Assembly: GCA_009991425.1 (NCBI GenBank)
Contig: JAACWH010000021.1
Span: 1 to 64,000, forward strand
From: Leptospira sp.
Lineage (GTDB): Bacteria; Spirochaetota; Leptospiria; Leptospirales; Leptospiraceae
Direction of reading: 5' to 3'
DNA: 64,000 nucleotides
Notes under the pieces: model-generated
The model's database searches: none
What the model was told of the DNA's origin: nothing
What the model saw: only the letters and a program-made list of their open reading frames with translations
Made by a program: the position numbers and the translations under genes
Part shown: piece after piece, positions 7,679 through 16,920 of the stretch
Numbering within the stretch: the stretch's first letter is position 1
Layout of the letters: every line of letters begins with the position of its first letter

Positions 7679-8617
7679 GTGAATTTGCGTTTAGTATTAA
7701 TTTATTTTCTCATACTAAGTATGCACTTTTGCACGCCAGCTGAGCTCAACAATCCAAATGATCTTACTTCTGCTGCTCGTATCATTACTTTTCTTAGATT
7801 GACTCTTCCCTCGGAATCAGAGACTAGAACTGTTACGATTCAAGGAAAAATCAGTGGTTTAATTCCCAATTCGAATTTAGAATTACTTGTCAATGGATCA
7901 GAAAGAATTCCCTTCACGAGTTTGGTGAATGGGTCCTTTACTTCTCAATTTATTTTGTCTTCCTCTATCCAAGAATATTCCTTACAAATAAGCACCCAGC
8001 CAAATCAACTACTCTGCTCTATACTTCTTGGTCAGAATGGTAAAATCCTTGGTGAATCAATTTCAGAAGTAGAAATCATATGCCCCATTGCAGTTGTAGG
8101 TGGATTAAAATGGTATCGATGCAGCCATGGACAAACCTGGAGTGAATCTGGGAATTCTGGTGCCGGAGAATGTACGGGATCTGGTACACGCGTTTCTTTT
8201 TGCTCTATGGATACTAACGATTGCAATGGGGGATCGGACTCAGGATTGCTTACCAGTAGCACCTCTTGGACAGGAGGAGCGATTAGCAATGCTTGGAATG
8301 TGTGCAATAATTTAAATACCTCTTCTGTAAATTACGGATTAACATCATGGAGAATGCCCTCGAAAGAAGAGTTAAAGAGCATTCGGTATTGTAACAACAA
8401 TCCTTCCTTTACAGGAGATAGCAACTGTCCAACTTCTCCTAATCCGATTGTAGACCCTACCATAGACTCTAATCTCTTCCCTAACACAGTTTCATCTATC
8501 TATTCTTCTGGAGAAAGCAGCACAGCCACTGCAAATAAGCAAATTTTGTTTTCCAATGGTTCAGTCCCTGGAGGATCTAAATCGGGAATCAATTATATTA
8601 GGTGTATGAGCAACTGA
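7679..8617 (+). CDS. DUF1566 (Lcl_C) lipoprotein, copy 1
   Basis: A 312-residue lipoprotein. The start is GTG at 7679; no later Met precedes the signal. Hydrophobic residues 3-17 end in the lipobox SMHFC (Cys18), followed by PAELNNPNDLTS. Residues about 45-135 form a beta-rich repeat-like domain ending in ITC/ICP, and residues about 140-312 are a DUF1566 domain (GGLKWYRCSHGQTW, NDCNGGSD, WRMPSKEELKSI, YSSGES). Such domains occur in surface proteins of Leptospira and other bacteria; the biochemical role is not known. A closely similar gene follows directly, so this is a tandem duplication. Confidence 0.85.
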   Translation: MNLRLVLIYFLILSMHFCTPAELNNPNDLTSAARIITFLRLTLPSESETRTVTIQGKISGLIPNSNLELLVNGSERIPFTSLVNGSFTSQFILSSSIQEYSLQISTQPNQLLCSILLGQNGKILGESISEVEIICPIAVVGGLKWYRCSHGQTWSESGNSGAGECTGSGTRVSFCSMDTNDCNGGSDSGLLTSSTSWTGGAISNAWNVCNNLNTSSVNYGLTSWRMPSKEELKSIRYCNNNPSFTGDSNCPTSPNPIVDPTIDSNLFPNTVSSIYSSGESSTATANKQILFSNGSVPGGSKSGINYIRCMSN

Positions 8618-8662
8618 ACTTTTTTTGTTGAATGTTTTTTGTTGAAAATTCCACTGTTCCAT

Positions 8663-9598
8663 ATGATGCGTGTTCAGTGCTTATTATTGATCCTTAGTTT
8701 GTTTTTTTGTAAACCAGCAGATCTAAATAACCCAGCGGATCCTACTTCACAATTGTATTTAGAAACGTTGATTTTAACAAGTCTGTTACAATCAAGTTTG
8801 GCAGACCAAGATGTTTTGTTCGAAGGTACAATATATGGTTTGATTCCCAATTCCAATATCAGTATTTCCGTCAATTCAAATCAAGTAATTAGTCTTGCTA
8901 GTCTATCGAATGGGACTTTTAGTTTTTCTGCTCGAATCAATCCAAATGTTAATTACAACCTAAGCATCAACTCTCAACCCAGCCAATTGGAATGTTCCAT
9001 CAGATCAGGTGAGAGTGGAACTATACTCAGCAATAAGGTTACAGGTCTGGTCATAACCTGCCCCATCGCTGTTGTTGGTGGATTAAAGTGGTATCGGTGC
9101 AGCCATGGTCAGACCTGGGATGAAATTGCGAATTCGGGTGCAGGTAGTTGCACTGGAACGGCTATTCAACAAAAGTATTGTAGTGTGGGTACCAATGATT
9201 GCAATGGAGGATCCGATACAGGGATCTTAGTTTCCAGCGCCGGTTGGACTGGAGGAGCTAATAGTTCGGCATGGAGCGCCTGCAATGCATTGAATACTTC
9301 CTCCCAAGGGTTCGGTATTACTACATGGCGTCTGCCAAATAAAGCAGAATTGAAATCCATTCGAATCTGTAACAACGATTTAAATTTTGGATTTGATACA
9401 TCTTGCCCCAATACTCCAGATCCTATTGCAGCCCCTACTCTGAATACTCAACTTTTCCCCAACACCATTTCTGCTTTGTATTCGAGTTCTGAAAGCAATA
9501 CCACTACAACGTATTGGCAATTGAATTTTAACAATGGCTCTGTTCCATCTGGTGGCTCCAAGACGGGAAATGATTATTTGAGATGTGTTAGTAATTGA
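8663..9598 (+). CDS. DUF1566 (Lcl_C) lipoprotein, copy 2
   Basis: A paralogue of the preceding gene with the same architecture: signal ending in SLFFC, the same CKPADLNNPADPTS-type linker, a beta-rich domain, then DUF1566 (GGLKWYRCSHGQTW, NDCNGGSD, WRLPNKAELKSI, YSSSES). I place the start at the double ATG 8663/8666, which gives a signal of the same length as copy 1; an in-frame TTG at 8639 would add eight residues. Neither has a convincing ribosome binding site, so translation may depend on the upstream gene. The N-terminal domain has diverged more than the DUF1566 half. Exact start uncertain. Confidence 0.83.
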   Translation: MMRVQCLLLILSLFFCKPADLNNPADPTSQLYLETLILTSLLQSSLADQDVLFEGTIYGLIPNSNISISVNSNQVISLASLSNGTFSFSARINPNVNYNLSINSQPSQLECSIRSGESGTILSNKVTGLVITCPIAVVGGLKWYRCSHGQTWDEIANSGAGSCTGTAIQQKYCSVGTNDCNGGSDTGILVSSAGWTGGANSSAWSACNALNTSSQGFGITTWRLPNKAELKSIRICNNDLNFGFDTSCPNTPDPIAAPTLNTQLFPNTISALYSSSESNTTTTYWQLNFNNGSVPSGGSKTGNDYLRCVSN

Positions 9599-9674
9599 AA
9601 TTTAATCACCTGTATTTCTTCAATACTAAACGTCTACTAATATAGAAAGAATTATACTATCTATTCACCTAAGA

Positions 9675-11441
9675 TTATGAATCTTTAAATTTAGCCAAAT
9701 ACAGTATCACTTCATTTGTTACTGTGTTTCTTTTATTTTTTAAGAAAAATTTAGCTTCAGGAGTTGCGACTTTGTAAGCTGGGTAACTTTTAATTTTAGT
9801 AAATTCAATTTTATCACCAAAGAACTCTTGCATTTTGGGAACCCAAGAATCTTGAACTAATAGATATCTTGTTCCATCCTTTCTCAATTCTGATTCAAAA
9901 ATCTCAGAATCAAATAAAGTTTTTGTATATCTTTGTGAATAAAATGCATAGGATCTTTTGCTTGCTGGAATTCCAAATAGATACAATCTGTTCGCTTCTG
10001 GTTCATTTTTTTGTAGGTATTCACCAATTACTTTGGCAGGTTGGTAAGAAGTAAGCAAAGGATAAACCACAGCACTCACCTGCGAGAAAAACAAAGAAAC
10101 ACTTACCAGCAAAATTGATAGACTGAGTACAGCCTTGGATGCTTTTAGATACATCCAAATAATTATTCCTATAAAAAGCAAGGTGAGAAAGTAATAATTC
10201 AACTCTACATCCATAATTAAAATGGGAATAACAAGACTTGCAAGAAGGAAAATAAATGATGTTATATAAAGAAATACAGCAGGAATACGAGATTCCTTAG
10301 GAGCCAAACTTCCATTACTAGCAATCGAATTCAATAGCTTATAAAGATAACCAGAACCTAGCACTGCCCCCGCAGGTAGACACCAATAGATATACTGGGG
10401 CAATTGAAATCTAGAGAAACTTATTAGAAAAAGAAATAGAAAAAGCCAAAAGCCTATAACGAAATCTCCATCTTTGTATTCGTTGGAAAGTATTCGTTTA
10501 GGAAGTTTAGTAATGCGAGCTTCTTTATTATAGTTTCGAATCTTTCCAAAAATATAATAAAAGAAAGGAAGTATGAAGATACCAAATGCCCAAGAAAAAC
10601 TCGAATAGAAATACATGGGGTTTAAACTTTGGTTGTATCGTTTTAAATAGAATCGACCAAAGGATTGTATCCATAAAAAGAAATAAGGTCCATAAGTTTG
10701 GAATTCTAAGAAAAGCGGTATGCACCAAAGCAGAGGAGGAAGAAGAGAAAGAAATACTCCTGGAAATAATTTCATTTCAAGTAATCTCTTCCAATCCCTA
10801 CGAAATAAAATATCTGCACCAATTGATATAGCAGGAATTACCATAGCAATTGGTCCTTTTGTAACAAAACCCAAACCCATAGCAAGATACATTAAATAAT
10901 AGTAGTTACGATTTTTCTTGAAACCAAAATAATAAAAGCAGTGAACAAGGATTAAATAAGCAGTTAGATAGACATCAATCTTGGGATCGACTACCATGGA
11001 ATAAAGACCTGGAGATAGAGCATAAAGAAAAACTGCCAGCCATGCCCTATCTCTATTGCCTGAATAGATTTCTGTAAGTTTAAAAATCCCAATGAAAGAT
11101 AAAAGTGTGAGTAATATTGCTGGAATTCGAAAGGCAAAGTTTTCATAACCAAAGATCGCAAAGGAAGCTGCTATCTTCCAAAAAGTTAGAATTGGCTTAT
11201 CTAAATATTTTCTACCATTATCGTATATGAAGAAGGGATTGCCTGATTCCACAAGCTCTCTTGAAATTTCAGCATACTGAGAAGAATCAATATCAATTAA
11301 ATCTAAGGGAAATGTAAGAAATAAAGGCAGCAATGATACGAATAACAAGATATAGAGTATGGATTTAGTGAATAATGATTTACCAAAATTAGAATTCTCA
11401 GGGAGATTAGAGTCTTGATTTGAAATGTTAGTTTGAGTCAT
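9675..11441 (-). CDS. Glycosyltransferase family 39 (ArnT/PMT-type) membrane protein
   Basis: A 588-residue polytopic membrane protein with about 12 hydrophobic segments after a polar N-terminus. The first periplasmic loop has the GT39/PMT_2 pattern: [18 protein letters not shown], then [10 protein letters not shown], where the leading Asp is the expected catalytic or metal-linked acid. Such enzymes use a polyprenyl-phosphate sugar as donor and glycosylate lipid A or proteins on the outer face of the inner membrane. The C-terminal 100 residues are a soluble domain. It lies 10 bases after the Cys-rich lipoprotein gene on the same strand. Acceptor and sugar cannot be read from sequence. Confidence 0.88.
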   Translation of the reverse strand: MTQTNISNQDSNLPENSNFGKSLFTKSILYILLFVSLLPLFLTFPLDLIDIDSSQYAEISRELVESGNPFFIYDNGRKYLDKPILTFWKIAASFAIFGYENFAFRIPAILLTLLSFIGIFKLTEIYSGNRDRAWLAVFLYALSPGLYSMVVDPKIDVYLTAYLILVHCFYYFGFKKNRNYYYLMYLAMGLGFVTKGPIAMVIPAISIGADILFRRDWKRLLEMKLFPGVFLSLLPPLLWCIPLFLEFQTYGPYFFLWIQSFGRFYLKRYNQSLNPMYFYSSFSWAFGIFILPFFYYIFGKIRNYNKEARITKLPKRILSNEYKDGDFVIGFWLFLFLFLISFSRFQLPQYIYWCLPAGAVLGSGYLYKLLNSIASNGSLAPKESRIPAVFLYITSFIFLLASLVIPILIMDVELNYYFLTLLFIGIIIWMYLKASKAVLSLSILLVSVSLFFSQVSAVVYPLLTSYQPAKVIGEYLQKNEPEANRLYLFGIPASKRSYAFYSQRYTKTLFDSEIFESELRKDGTRYLLVQDSWVPKMQEFFGDKIEFTKIKSYPAYKVATPEAKFFLKNKRNTVTNEVILYLAKFKDS

Positions 11442-11451
11442 ATAAATTTGC

Positions 11452-11748
11452 CTAGTCCATGTATCCAGATTCTAATACGCAAGCTTGAAGTCCTTTACAG
11501 CTTGTCTCTGTCTCAAAGCAAGGAAGTATAAAACTCTGTTCTCTTGTGCAACCTTTTTCACAGTCAATAGCTAGCTGAGACCGTTCTACATCAGTTATTT
11601 TAATTGTCTTACCGAATCGCTCTTCCGCACATTCAGAAAATTTCGAGCAGGCTACACTACATTTTTGTTCCACGTATTCATCGCAGTTAATGAAGAATTG
11701 AATTGAAAATATTGCTAGGATAAGCAGAGAAATTCGAGAAAGTTTCAT
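11452..11748 (-). CDS. Cys-rich small lipoprotein
   Basis: A 98-residue protein with a signal peptide ending in FFINC (lipidated Cys22). The 77-residue mature chain holds eight further cysteines in regular pairs ([26 protein letters not shown]), enough for four disulfides. This matches the small Cys-rich lipoproteins seen in Leptospira. It is probably exported to the periplasm or outer membrane, where oxidation can occur. Function unknown. It shares an operon with the glycosyltransferase gene downstream and is divergent from the sugar-dehydrogenase-like gene. Confidence 0.75.
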   Translation of the reverse strand: MKLSRISLLILAIFSIQFFINCDEYVEQKCSVACSKFSECAEERFGKTIKITDVERSQLAIDCEKGCTREQSFILPCFETETSCKGLQACVLESGYMD

Positions 11749-11771
11749 GAATCTAGTTTTTAAGTAAGAAT

Positions 11772-11786
11772 GGGATTGTCAATCCC
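11772..11786. repeat. Short inverted repeat between divergent genes
   Basis: GGGATT-GTC-AATCCC, a perfect 6-bp arm repeat in the region between the divergent Cys-rich lipoprotein and sugar-dehydrogenase-like genes. No T-run follows, so a protein-binding site is as likely as a terminator. No other support. Confidence 0.25.
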
Positions 11787-11873
11787 GTAGTCTTGGTAAT
11801 GAGCAAGTTTTTGTCCATTTTCCTCTTGTTTAATTCATGGAATTTCTTATTTTGGAATAGGGTTGGTGTATAA

Positions 11874-13121
11874 ATGAAATTAATTTTAAAGACTTTCGCA
11901 TTTTTCATACTCTCGATGAGTTTTTCCTGCAATGATATAGGAAGAACATTTATGAAGTTCTACACTCGTAAATATGAGACTGAACAAAAGATTTTAAATA
12001 CAAAACCGCTTTTTGTAGCAGAAGATGAGAATCGTTCCAAAATTATGATTAGTTTAAACGAAGTTACCAAAATTACGGAACCTACTGACATTCAATTTCC
12101 CCCCCATGATTCAAGGTATATGTATCTTCTGGAAAAAAGAGGAAAGGTTGTAGTCTTTGATAGAAGCAACCAGAAGTCCAGAACCATTCTAGAATTAGAT
12201 GTAATCTATGATAGTGAAGAAGGCTTACTCGGTCTTGCCTTCCATCCAAATTATCCAAAGACAGCACTAGTCTATGCCAATTTTGTGCTATCTAAGAACG
12301 GCAAAGATGTAACTACGATTTCAGAATTCACTGTAGAATCGCCTGAATCATTTGAATCTATGAAGATCGGCAAGGAAAGAAAACTACTAGAAGTTGAACA
12401 ACCCTACCCGAATCATAATGCAGGACAAATTGCTTTTGGTAAGGACGGCTACCTCTATATAGGATTAGGTGATGGTGGTTGGAGAGGAGACCCTCTTAGC
12501 AATGGACAAAATCCTAAAACACTTCTCGGCAGTATGCTTAGAATAGATCCTAAAGAAGATAAAAATACTAATTTACCTTATACTATACCCCAAGATAACC
12601 CCTTCGTAGATGGCAAGAATGGACTCAAAGAAATCTATGCCTATGGATTAAGAAATCCTTGGCGATTTTCTTTTGCAAATGATGGCAGACTGGTAGTCGC
12701 TGATGTGGGTCAGGATAAATTTGAAGAAATAGATATTTTACAAATTGGTAAGAACTATGGTTGGAATCCCAAAGAAGGATTTCATTGCTATATGGAAAAT
12801 TGTGAGAATAATTCCTATTCAGATCCAATCTATGAATACGGTAGATCGGAAGGTCAATCAATTACGGGTGGATATGTTTACACTGGGTCTTCCATTCCAG
12901 CTCTTAAAGATAAATATGTGTTTGGTGATTTTATCGCTGGTAGAATATGGGCGATGGATCTCCCAAAAGGTCAAGAGCGAGTAGAATCCAATCAAGTTTC
13001 CGCTCTGGGTAAATGGAATGTTCTTATTTCTACCTTTGGTAGAGACAAAGATGGCGAAATTTTCTTAGCGGATTACCAAACTGGTAAAATTTTTAAGCTG
13101 GTAGAACAAGTAGCGAAATAG
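11874..13121 (+). CDS. PQQ-dependent sugar dehydrogenase-like lipoprotein (GSDH family)
   Basis: A 415-residue protein with a lipoprotein signal (lipobox MSFSC) and a six-bladed beta-propeller of the glucose/sorbosone dehydrogenase family PF07995. Landmarks in order: EEGLLGLAFHPNY, NHNAGQIAFG, LYIGLGDGG, GSMLRIDP, YAYGLRNPWRFSF, VADVGQDKFEEID, NYGWNPKEG, and ITGGYVYTG. The catalytic-His region and Ca-binding loops look intact, so sugar or alcohol oxidation with PQQ in the envelope is plausible. No PQQ biosynthesis gene is in the window. A run of seven C at about 12099-12105 lies inside the frame. Confidence 0.88.
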   Translation: MKLILKTFAFFILSMSFSCNDIGRTFMKFYTRKYETEQKILNTKPLFVAEDENRSKIMISLNEVTKITEPTDIQFPPHDSRYMYLLEKRGKVVVFDRSNQKSRTILELDVIYDSEEGLLGLAFHPNYPKTALVYANFVLSKNGKDVTTISEFTVESPESFESMKIGKERKLLEVEQPYPNHNAGQIAFGKDGYLYIGLGDGGWRGDPLSNGQNPKTLLGSMLRIDPKEDKNTNLPYTIPQDNPFVDGKNGLKEIYAYGLRNPWRFSFANDGRLVVADVGQDKFEEIDILQIGKNYGWNPKEGFHCYMENCENNSYSDPIYEYGRSEGQSITGGYVYTGSSIPALKDKYVFGDFIAGRIWAMDLPKGQERVESNQVSALGKWNVLISTFGRDKDGEIFLADYQTGKIFKLVEQVAK

Positions 13122-13158
13122 ACCTATTCATAAAGATTTCTAGGAGATCTAAAATTTT

Positions 13159-15171
13159 ATGCTCAGTAATCTCAAAAACAAATTCAATCATCTTCCCTTC
13201 TATGTGAAGTTTCATTTAGTACTTACATTAGCTGGAATGCTTTTCCTAAGTCTATACAGATTTGCCTTCTTTCTTATGTATTCTTACCGAATTCAAACTG
13301 CAAGTCCTGGAACAGTATTAAAAGCGTTTTTTCTTGGGCTTCGATTTGATTTTTCAGTTATCTGTATCTTTATAGGCATAAGTCTACTCTATTCTACCAT
13401 TCACTTCCTAAACACTCGCAAGACCTTTCGTTTTGTTTGGCGCGTAATTCCTGTTTTCTTCCTAACTATCTTGATATTTTTGTTAGTTGCAGATTTAATC
13501 TATTATGAAAATGGGAATAAGCATATTGGATACGAAGCATTTGCCTATCTTGGCTGGGAGATGTTTCCCTTAGTCGGCTCGGCATTTTCGCAAAGTCCTT
13601 TTCTATTTTCATTTGGCATTTTAGCAATAGCTCTTTTGGTTTATGGGATCTATAAGATACAATCTAAATTTCCTTATATTCATACTCCCTTTAATTATAA
13701 GATTGCGATCCTACAATTTATAATAGTAGTCGCAGTGCTTGTAATTGGAATACGAGGCGGCTTGCAAATAAGTCCACTAAGATCTAGTGATGCAATTATC
13801 TCTAAAGATACCATGGTAAATGATCTTGTTTTGAATCCTGGTTTTACAGCAATCACAGATTTGAAGATGACCCAATTTGATAAGCGCCATCGTATGAACT
13901 TAGTTCTTGCAGCCTCTCTAGTAAGAAAAGAAATCGAATACAAGGGAACTGAATTCATAAGTAACGAATATCCCCTGCTTCGACGTACAACAGTAGCGAC
14001 TGATAAACCACTTCCTAATATAGTTGTTATAGTCTTAGAAGGTTGGACTGGAAAATTCATAGACCGCATTGGATCAGGCAAGGTGAATAACAAGGTTCTA
14101 ACTCCTTACTTCAATGATCTAAGCAAAAAAGGACTTTTCTTCAATCACTTCATTGCCTCAGGAGGAAGGACTACAAACGGGCTTATGGCTTTGATTGGAG
14201 GAATACCAGATCGTCCAGGACTAACAGCCGTTCGAACTCCCCAGATTCTCAATCGATTTTCTGGCTTAGGAAATATTGGAAAATCTTTAGGCTATGAAAC
14301 ACTTTTCGTAACAGGCACTGAACTCAGCTTCAATAACAAGGGTAGTATCATGTTTCATTGGGGTTTTGACACCTTAATAGGTAAGAAAGAACTCGAAAAA
14401 AATCCAAATTATAAGACAGGGCCTTGGAGTTACTATGATGAGGATACGTATGAGGCCTTACATAGAAAGATATTAGAATACCCTGAAGATAAAAATTTCA
14501 TGGCTGTCATCCATACAGGAACTACTCATTATCCATATACAGTTCCCGATGATAAATTTAAAATCTTTGATAAAACGACACAAGATCATGAATATCTGAA
14601 TGTGTTACACTATGCCGATTGGGCTTTGGAAGGTTTTATCAATAAAGCAAAGTCAGCAAAATACTTTGACAATACGATCTTTGTTCTAGTATCCGATCAT
14701 TCCCACCATAGATTTCTCAATTACTATGAAGACCGTTCTGTACCTTTCTTAGTTTATTCACCGAGTAGAGTCAAACCAGAACTCAGAACAGAGATTGCCT
14801 CACAACTAGATGTGCTTCCCACTATTGTAGGCTTTTTAGAAAAGGAAGTCTATTTCAGTTCTATGGGTCGAGACCTTCGCAAAACAAAAGCTAAATCTGC
14901 TTATTACGCATATGGGAATATCTTTGGTTGGATAGAGGATGAGATAATGTATGTCCAAGCTATCGAGCCTGGAGTTGGCGAGACCAAAACGATAAAGCAA
15001 CCTTTCATAGATACAAAACTCTGCCAGGCAAATATCTTACTCTGCCAAAAACACCATGATATGACCTTAGCCTATCTTAATATTAGCAATGAGTTATTAG
15101 GTTTAAATAAACTATTTCCATCTGAGAAGAATCTAGAGGATATAAAGAAGACTCTACCTCCTATTAAATAA
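13159..15171 (+). CDS. LTA synthase family sulfatase (alkaline-phosphatase superfamily)
   Basis: A 670-residue protein with five N-terminal transmembrane segments (residues about 17-225) and an extracytoplasmic sulfatase domain (PF00884). Metal and nucleophile sites match LtaS and related phosphoglycerol/phosphoethanolamine transferases: VIVLEGW (Glu), GGRTTNG (Thr nucleophile) and VSDHSHH (Asp-His). In a diderm spirochaete it would more likely move a phosphoglycerol- or phosphoethanolamine-type group onto an envelope glycan or lipid than make lipoteichoic acid. It starts 37 bases after the GSDH gene on the same strand, with AGGAG about 12 bases before the ATG, so the two may be cotranscribed. 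Confidence 0.88.
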   Translation: MLSNLKNKFNHLPFYVKFHLVLTLAGMLFLSLYRFAFFLMYSYRIQTASPGTVLKAFFLGLRFDFSVICIFIGISLLYSTIHFLNTRKTFRFVWRVIPVFFLTILIFLLVADLIYYENGNKHIGYEAFAYLGWEMFPLVGSAFSQSPFLFSFGILAIALLVYGIYKIQSKFPYIHTPFNYKIAILQFIIVVAVLVIGIRGGLQISPLRSSDAIISKDTMVNDLVLNPGFTAITDLKMTQFDKRHRMNLVLAASLVRKEIEYKGTEFISNEYPLLRRTTVATDKPLPNIVVIVLEGWTGKFIDRIGSGKVNNKVLTPYFNDLSKKGLFFNHFIASGGRTTNGLMALIGGIPDRPGLTAVRTPQILNRFSGLGNIGKSLGYETLFVTGTELSFNNKGSIMFHWGFDTLIGKKELEKNPNYKTGPWSYYDEDTYEALHRKILEYPEDKNFMAVIHTGTTHYPYTVPDDKFKIFDKTTQDHEYLNVLHYADWALEGFINKAKSAKYFDNTIFVLVSDHSHHRFLNYYEDRSVPFLVYSPSRVKPELRTEIASQLDVLPTIVGFLEKEVYFSSMGRDLRKTKAKSAYYAYGNIFGWIEDEIMYVQAIEPGVGETKTIKQPFIDTKLCQANILLCQKHHDMTLAYLNISNELLGLNKLFPSEKNLEDIKKTLPPIK

Positions 15172-15292
15172 GAAAGTATCGAGATACTTTTATGATTTTA
15201 TGAGAGTTTCTATCGGTTTGGGTTTTGTGTCCCCCAAAGTAAATTGAATACTACACTAAGAACTTATTCACAATTAACAAGATAAAAGAAAT

Positions 15293-15327
15293 AACTACAG
15301 AAAAATTCATCCAACTTTTCTGTAGTT
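15293..15327. terminator. Bidirectional hairpin terminator between convergent genes
   Basis: Perfect 12-bp stem AACTACAGAAAA / TTTTCTGTAGTT (15293-15304, 15316-15327) with an 11-base loop between the convergent sulfatase and fatty-acid-hydroxylase genes. Downstream is T-rich on the minus strand and AT-rich on the plus strand, so it could end both transcripts. Confidence 0.75.
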
Positions 15328-15371
15328 TAAACAGTTATGCTATATGTTTCTTATTTTGTAGACTCAGATTC

Positions 15372-16685
15372 TTAAGTGGTTGCCAGACTGTAGCTGTAGA
15401 AGGTTTTTCTTTTAACAACAATCCAGAGTAAGGAAACTAAGGACAAGCTAAGTAGGGGTATCGCAAGGAATACAATTCCTGGAACCTTGAAAAATACTGC
15501 AACTGAAATTAGAAATCCAACTAATATTATGTTACGAATTACTTCGCTACGCTTAGACCATTTCTTCATTTCCATAGTCCGGTTGATAGAAACCAAACTG
15601 AAGACAACAAAGAGACTAACAATTATTAATGGCCAGCCATGAGTTATATCCAATTTTGCAACTTTCCAAATCAATAAACCTACAGAGACTAGAACAATTG
15701 CTTGTAGTATAACATAGATCATTACATTCACGGGAGTCTTAGGATCGTATTTTTCTGTATATGCTGGTTCTTTGAATTCATCTTCTGGAGTTATCATATA
15801 TTCAGGCTTCCATCCAGGTTCCTTGAAAGCAAGCTTCCATCGATCCGACCAAGTTTTCGCCTTTTTCATATTTGCTAAGAGTTCAGTATAAACATGTAAA
15901 TTCGCTGTGATAGGATTAAAGGTATTTACTGGTTTTGTAAGTCCATAGATGACTTCGTCGGTTTCCTCTTCGAAGCTTCCGAACAATTTGTCCCAAATAA
16001 TGAAGATCCCACCATGGTTCTTATCAAGATATTTTCTCTGGGTTCCGTGGTGAACTCGATGGTTGGATGGAGTTACCATGAAAATTTCCAAGAAACCAAG
16101 CTTTCCAACAAATCTTGTGTGAACAAAGAATTGGTATACTTTCAGAATTCTATGACTTAGGAAAAACATTTCCCAAGGAATTCCAAGTAGAGCCATAGGA
16201 AGAAAATAAGTATATTCGAATATTCTTTGGAAGGCATTTCCCCTAAAGGCAACGGATAGATTCATTTCCTGAGTGGAATGGTGGGTCACGTGGCAGGCCC
16301 AAAGAATATTGATTGTATGAGTATGTCTGTGGAACCAGTAATAAATAAAATCAGCAAGGACAATGGAAAAAATCCATGAAGCTAGAACATTCCAATGAAC
16401 AGTAAAACTAGGTTCTAAAGAAAAAGGGCTTTGTAGACTGAAAAGTTGAATGCCAATTTGCGAGAGCGAAAAATGAGTCTCTAGCCAATTGTAGGCAAAA
16501 AGCGCTCCGACTAAGATTCCAATCCCTGCAAGTGCGAAAATAATTCCATTGCTTACATCTGCAATGAATACATTCACTCGGTAATAACCTTTGTCTTTCC
16601 AATAAGAAAAAAATGCTTCTACACCAATGAGGACGAGCATTGCCGCAAAGGCATACTCCATAAAAATATCACTGTTTATAGACAT
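15372..16685 (-). CDS. Sterol desaturase / fatty acid hydroxylase family protein
   Basis: A 437-residue integral membrane protein of PF04116. The eight-His diiron signature is complete: HRHTH at 119-123, HVTHH at 132-136 and NHRVHH at 208-213, between transmembrane helices. After the catalytic domain (about 100-240) comes a polar linker and about four more transmembrane segments (about 320-430), a longer C-terminus than the minimal family. These enzymes hydroxylate or desaturate lipids using O2. It stands alone on the minus strand, 235 bases from the oxidoreductase gene. The exact lipid substrate is unknown. Confidence 0.88.
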   Translation of the reverse strand: MSINSDIFMEYAFAAMLVLIGVEAFFSYWKDKGYYRVNVFIADVSNGIIFALAGIGILVGALFAYNWLETHFSLSQIGIQLFSLQSPFSLEPSFTVHWNVLASWIFSIVLADFIYYWFHRHTHTINILWACHVTHHSTQEMNLSVAFRGNAFQRIFEYTYFLPMALLGIPWEMFFLSHRILKVYQFFVHTRFVGKLGFLEIFMVTPSNHRVHHGTQRKYLDKNHGGIFIIWDKLFGSFEEETDEVIYGLTKPVNTFNPITANLHVYTELLANMKKAKTWSDRWKLAFKEPGWKPEYMITPEDEFKEPAYTEKYDPKTPVNVMIYVILQAIVLVSVGLLIWKVAKLDITHGWPLIIVSLFVVFSLVSINRTMEMKKWSKRSEVIRNIILVGFLISVAVFFKVPGIVFLAIPLLSLSLVSLLWIVVKRKTFYSYSLATT

Positions 16686-16920
16686 AAAAAATTGCCCCCA
16701 ACCTCGAAAATCCTTTTCGAAATGAACCCAGAACGATCTGCCTTCTATCTTTTTGCGAAGGAATACACTGTCAAATGACTTTTGCTAGGATCAATCCGCT
16801 ATTCAATGAATCTTTGAATAGGAAAGGTTTATTATATTAGACCGCTCAATGCGTTAAGATTGTCTATAATTCCACTCGGAAAAAATTCAAAAGGTAAGAG
16901 ATAATTTATAGAAATACTGG

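Noticed and set aside
8032..8307. Minus-strand 91-codon ORF inside DUF1566 copy 1 (and a similar one in copy 2 at 9166-9411)
   Set aside because: Lies antisense to well-supported lipoprotein genes; the sense frame has signal peptide and family motifs, the antisense frame has none.
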